51,800 nucleotides of DNA. Origin: Collinsella aerofaciens (GTDB lineage: Bacteria; Actinomycetota; Coriobacteriia; Coriobacteriales; Coriobacteriaceae). The translations under genes were made by a program, and so were the position numbers. A model generated the notes under the pieces. It made no database searches. It was not told the origin of the DNA and saw only the letters and a list, made by a program, of their open reading frames with translations. Location: contig NZ_JADNDZ010000026.1 of assembly GCF_015552075.1 (NCBI RefSeq), forward strand, positions 1 to 51,800. Reading direction: 5' to 3'. Numbering within the stretch: the first letter of the stretch is position 1; each line of letters starts with the position of its first letter. This document shows, one piece after another, positions 49,811 through 51,800 of this stretch.

Positions 49811-49908
49811 GAAACCTTTCCTTTTGGGTTGGGTGTTGTTACCAGGTTGAATACTCGGTGCCAGCGTTTGGGCTGTGAGTCGAGGGCGATTACGGACGCA
49901 GCGCTTGC

Positions 49909-50862
49909 CTACTGACCGCGCACGCGGCGGGCGATACGGTCGGAAAGCGACGCCTTGTCGGCGCGGTTCTTACCCCAAAACGCGCAGCCCACCATGCCGG
50001 GGCCCACGTGCGAGCCGATGGTGGGACCCACGGAGCCGCGAATGATCGTGACGTCGGCGCAACCCTCCTCCTTGCGGATGGCGGCTTCGAGCCAGTCACC
50101 ATCCTTTTCGGCATCGGCCGTCATGATGGCGATGGGCATGGTGCGATCGGGCACGTAGTTCTCGCGGAACGACTTGAGGATGGACTTGAGCGCCTTCTTG
50201 CGGCCGCGGTTGACGCCGATCAGCGACAGCGAGCCGGCCAGGTCGTAGGAGAGCTCGGGCTTGACGTCGAGCTTTGCCGTGAGCTGCGCCGCCGCGGGCG
50301 GAATGCGGCCGCCGGCAGCCAGTGCGTCGAAGCTCTCGAGCGTAAAGTAGCCGTGGACGTAGGTCTTTGCCTCGTTTGCCCAATCGACCAGCTGCTTGGC
50401 GGTCAGTCCCGCCGAACGCTGGCGCACGGCCTCGAGCGCCAAGAGCGCGCCGGTCGCGCAGGGCAGAGCGTTGTCGACCACGTACAGCTCAAAATCGGGA
50501 TACTCGGCGCGCACGGCATCTGCCGCCTGGCACGCGGAGTTGTAGCTCGACGACAGCGCCGAGGTAAAGCACAGGTAGACCGTGGGCGTGCCCTCTTTGG
50601 CGCACTCGGTAAAGAACTCGATATAGCGACCGAGCGACACAGCCGAGGTGGACACACGGGCACCGGCGCGCATGCGGTCGTAGAACTCCTTAGGGCTCAT
50701 GCTCGACCAGATGTCGTCTGTGCGCTCCTCGCCATCGATAATGAAGGGGAAACCCAGGATATCGACATCGAGGTTCGCGGCGACCTCGGGGCTAAAGTCG
50801 CAGCAGGTATCGACGACGATGCGGCAACGGTTCGAATGACCGGCGGATGCGGCCTTGTCCAT
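49909..50862 (-). CDS. DegV-family fatty-acid-binding protein (FakB-like)
   Basis: 317 residues from the ATG at 50862 (GGAG upstream). The N-terminal domain carries 'VDTCCDFSPEVAANLDVDILGFPF' and RAGARVSTSAVS; the C-terminal domain carries 'VHGYFTLESFDALAAGGRIP', 'DLAGSLSLIGVNRGRKKAL' and GPTIGSHVGPGMVG, all DegV hallmarks. Such proteins hold a fatty acid for phosphorylation by FakA. No fakA is adjacent. Transcribed leftward, alone, after a terminator. Confidence 0.92.
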   Translation of the reverse strand: MDKAASAGHSNRCRIVVDTCCDFSPEVAANLDVDILGFPFIIDGEERTDDIWSSMSPKEFYDRMRAGARVSTSAVSLGRYIEFFTECAKEGTPTVYLCFTSALSSSYNSACQAADAVRAEYPDFELYVVDNALPCATGALLALEAVRQRSAGLTAKQLVDWANEAKTYVHGYFTLESFDALAAGGRIPPAAAQLTAKLDVKPELSYDLAGSLSLIGVNRGRKKALKSILKSFRENYVPDRTMPIAIMTADAEKDGDWLEAAIRKEEGCADVTIIRGSVGPTIGSHVGPGMVGCAFWGKNRADKASLSDRIARRVRGQ

Positions 50863-50883
50863 CAAAGCGACTCCTTACGTAAA

Positions 50884-50915
50884 AAGGCGGCCACCCGCAT
50901 GGGATGGCCGCCAAC
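50884..50915 (-). terminator. hpf terminator
   Basis: GGCGGCCA...TGGCCGCC stem; on the minus strand TTTTTACG follows. It lies just downstream of the hpf stop at 50942. Confidence 0.85.
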
Positions 50916-50941
50916 CGTTAACTCATGCAAGTTAACGTATT

Positions 50942-51526
50942 TTACTCGTCAAGTGTTTCGATGCGGGGCTTGATGATGCCATATCCACCATTCTTACGGT
51001 GATACACCACATTGATAAGGCCGGTCGTCGCGTTCTCGAACACGTAGAAGTCGTGGCCGAGCAGATCGGTCTGCACCAGCGCCTGCTCCTCAGTCATCGG
51101 GGTGACGTCGATAACCTTCTCGCGGACGAGCAGGTCGTCCTCCTCCTCGGGCAGCAGCAGGTCGGCCAGATCCTCGACGCGCTCGACCGGCGCGACATCC
51201 GCGGCGCTGGCACCGCCCTGGCGGTTGTCCACGACCTTGGTCTTGAACTTGCGCAGCTGGCGGGTGACCTTATCGGCGGAGAGGTCGATGGCGGCGTACA
51301 TATCTGCACCGTGCTCGGCAACGCGAATCACCGAACCGCGGGCACGAACCGTGACCTCGACGATTGCCGGGTTGGGGTTCGAGGGGTTCTTCTCATAGCG
51401 AAGTACAACGTCGACCGTCATGGGCTCGATATCGAAAACCTTGAGCGCCTCGCCGATCTTCTCATCCACATGCGCACGCAGAGCATCGGTTACCGTCGTC
51501 TTGCGTCCAGAAACCTTGATATCCAT
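50942..51526 (-). CDS. hpf: Ribosome hibernation promoting factor, long form
   Basis: 194 residues counted from MDIKVSGRKTTVTDALR. The N-terminal domain (1-100) is the beta-alpha-beta fold that sits in the mRNA/tRNA channel; the linker is acidic; the C-terminal domain (about 135-194: 'GHDFYVFENATTGLINVVYHRKNGGYGIIKP') makes ribosome dimers. It stores 70S ribosomes as 100S particles in stationary phase. The longer open frame at the N-terminus adds 20 unlikely residues. Confidence 0.95.
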   Translation of the reverse strand: MDIKVSGRKTTVTDALRAHVDEKIGEALKVFDIEPMTVDVVLRYEKNPSNPNPAIVEVTVRARGSVIRVAEHGADMYAAIDLSADKVTRQLRKFKTKVVDNRQGGASAADVAPVERVEDLADLLLPEEEDDLLVREKVIDVTPMTEEQALVQTDLLGHDFYVFENATTGLINVVYHRKNGGYGIIKPRIETLDE

Positions 51527-51800
51527 ACGTGGCTCCAATCTGCCTCGGGGACTTACTGTACTGGCTATGTACCCATTGCCGTGCATTTAATCACGCGGAT
51601 TCCTAAAGACCCGAATAACGATTGCTTGATACCGCATACCGAAGTCTCGCACTTTTCTGTGGCAAAGTGCGCTATAGGAGGGCGACGGCGACTTTGGTTT
51701 TGCACTTAAAAAGTGTCTTTGACCTGCTGGTTTTATGGAAATCAAAACCACCCTTAAAAAGGGTGGTTTGCTCTTAGGGTATAACCCACGGGCCCCGGGC
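51527..51800. other. Upstream region of hpf, no gene seen
   Basis: Contains the hpf promoter and a hairpin at about 51742-51770 (AAACCACCCTT / AAGGGTGGTTT, then GCTCTT), probably the terminator of a gene beyond the window edge. A plus-strand frame across it is antisense to hpf. Confidence 0.5.

Noticed and set aside
50999..51709. 236-codon plus-strand frame over hpf
   Set aside because: Antisense to the ribosome hibernation factor with no independent support.

Overview
The window looks like a chromosomal segment of a high-GC, anaerobic, sugar-fermenting actinobacterium of the class Coriobacteriia, most likely Collinsella or a close relative. This is inferred from GC content, codon use, dense lactose-type PTS gene content and a flavodiiron oxygen/NO scavenger; no rRNA is present to confirm it. 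There are about 43 protein genes, one tRNA-Thr(CGT), one gene remnant and several families of palindromic intergenic repeats. No phage, insertion sequence or CRISPR array was found.

Layout. 1-1073: the end of an AraC-type regulator and a HAD phosphatase. 1123-3295: a large palindrome, then a class II aldolase divergent from a DeoR-type regulator. 3370-4530: flavodiiron protein. 4660-10016: LacI-type regulator and the Leloir operon galM-galK-galT. 10125-12398: lacA-lacB-lacC (tagatose 6-phosphate pathway), leftward. 12706-13719: unknown membrane protein. 14000-28956: lactose PTS region with one lacF (EIIA), three lacE (EIICB) and three lacG (6-phospho-beta-galactosidase), each lacE/lacG pair facing its own LacI-type regulator. 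28957-31400: four tandem palindromes, a RelE/ParE toxin-antitoxin pair, and an AlbA_2/ATPase-type regulator behind an array of 12-bp repeats. 31401-33423: LacR-like DeoR regulator divergent from a second galM. 33490-34384: nested palindrome, an orphan PTS EIIB lacking its phospho-histidine, and tRNA-Thr. 34591-44647: a leftward amino-sugar block with yhcH, a nagA remnant, a second lacC, lacX, nagA, agaS, a GntR regulator and a mannose-family PTS (EIID, EIIC, EIIB, YajC, EIIA), with one rightward flavodoxin-like gene inside. 45279-51526: housekeeping genes (SurA-like chaperone, isocitrate dehydrogenase, HEAT protein, a hydroxyisobutyrate-dehydrogenase-like enzyme with a His/Cys-rich tail, DegV, HPF).

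How it fits together. Lactose enters as lactose 6-phosphate through LacF/LacE and is cut by LacG. Galactose 6-phosphate then goes through LacAB and LacC to tagatose 1,6-bisphosphate. No lacD-type aldolase is present, so the class II aldolase at 1300-2157 is the in-window candidate for the last step. Free galactose uses galMKT. An N-acetylgalactosamine-like substrate probably enters by the mannose-family PTS and is processed by NagA and AgaS to tagatose 6-phosphate, meeting the lactose route at the second LacC. Regulation appears layered: each LacI regulator has its own operator version, a LacR-type box lies at lacA, lacF and lacR, a GntR box lies at agaS and the amino-sugar PTS, and a 21-bp-periodic direct repeat resembling a LytTR-type site lies upstream of most of these operons.
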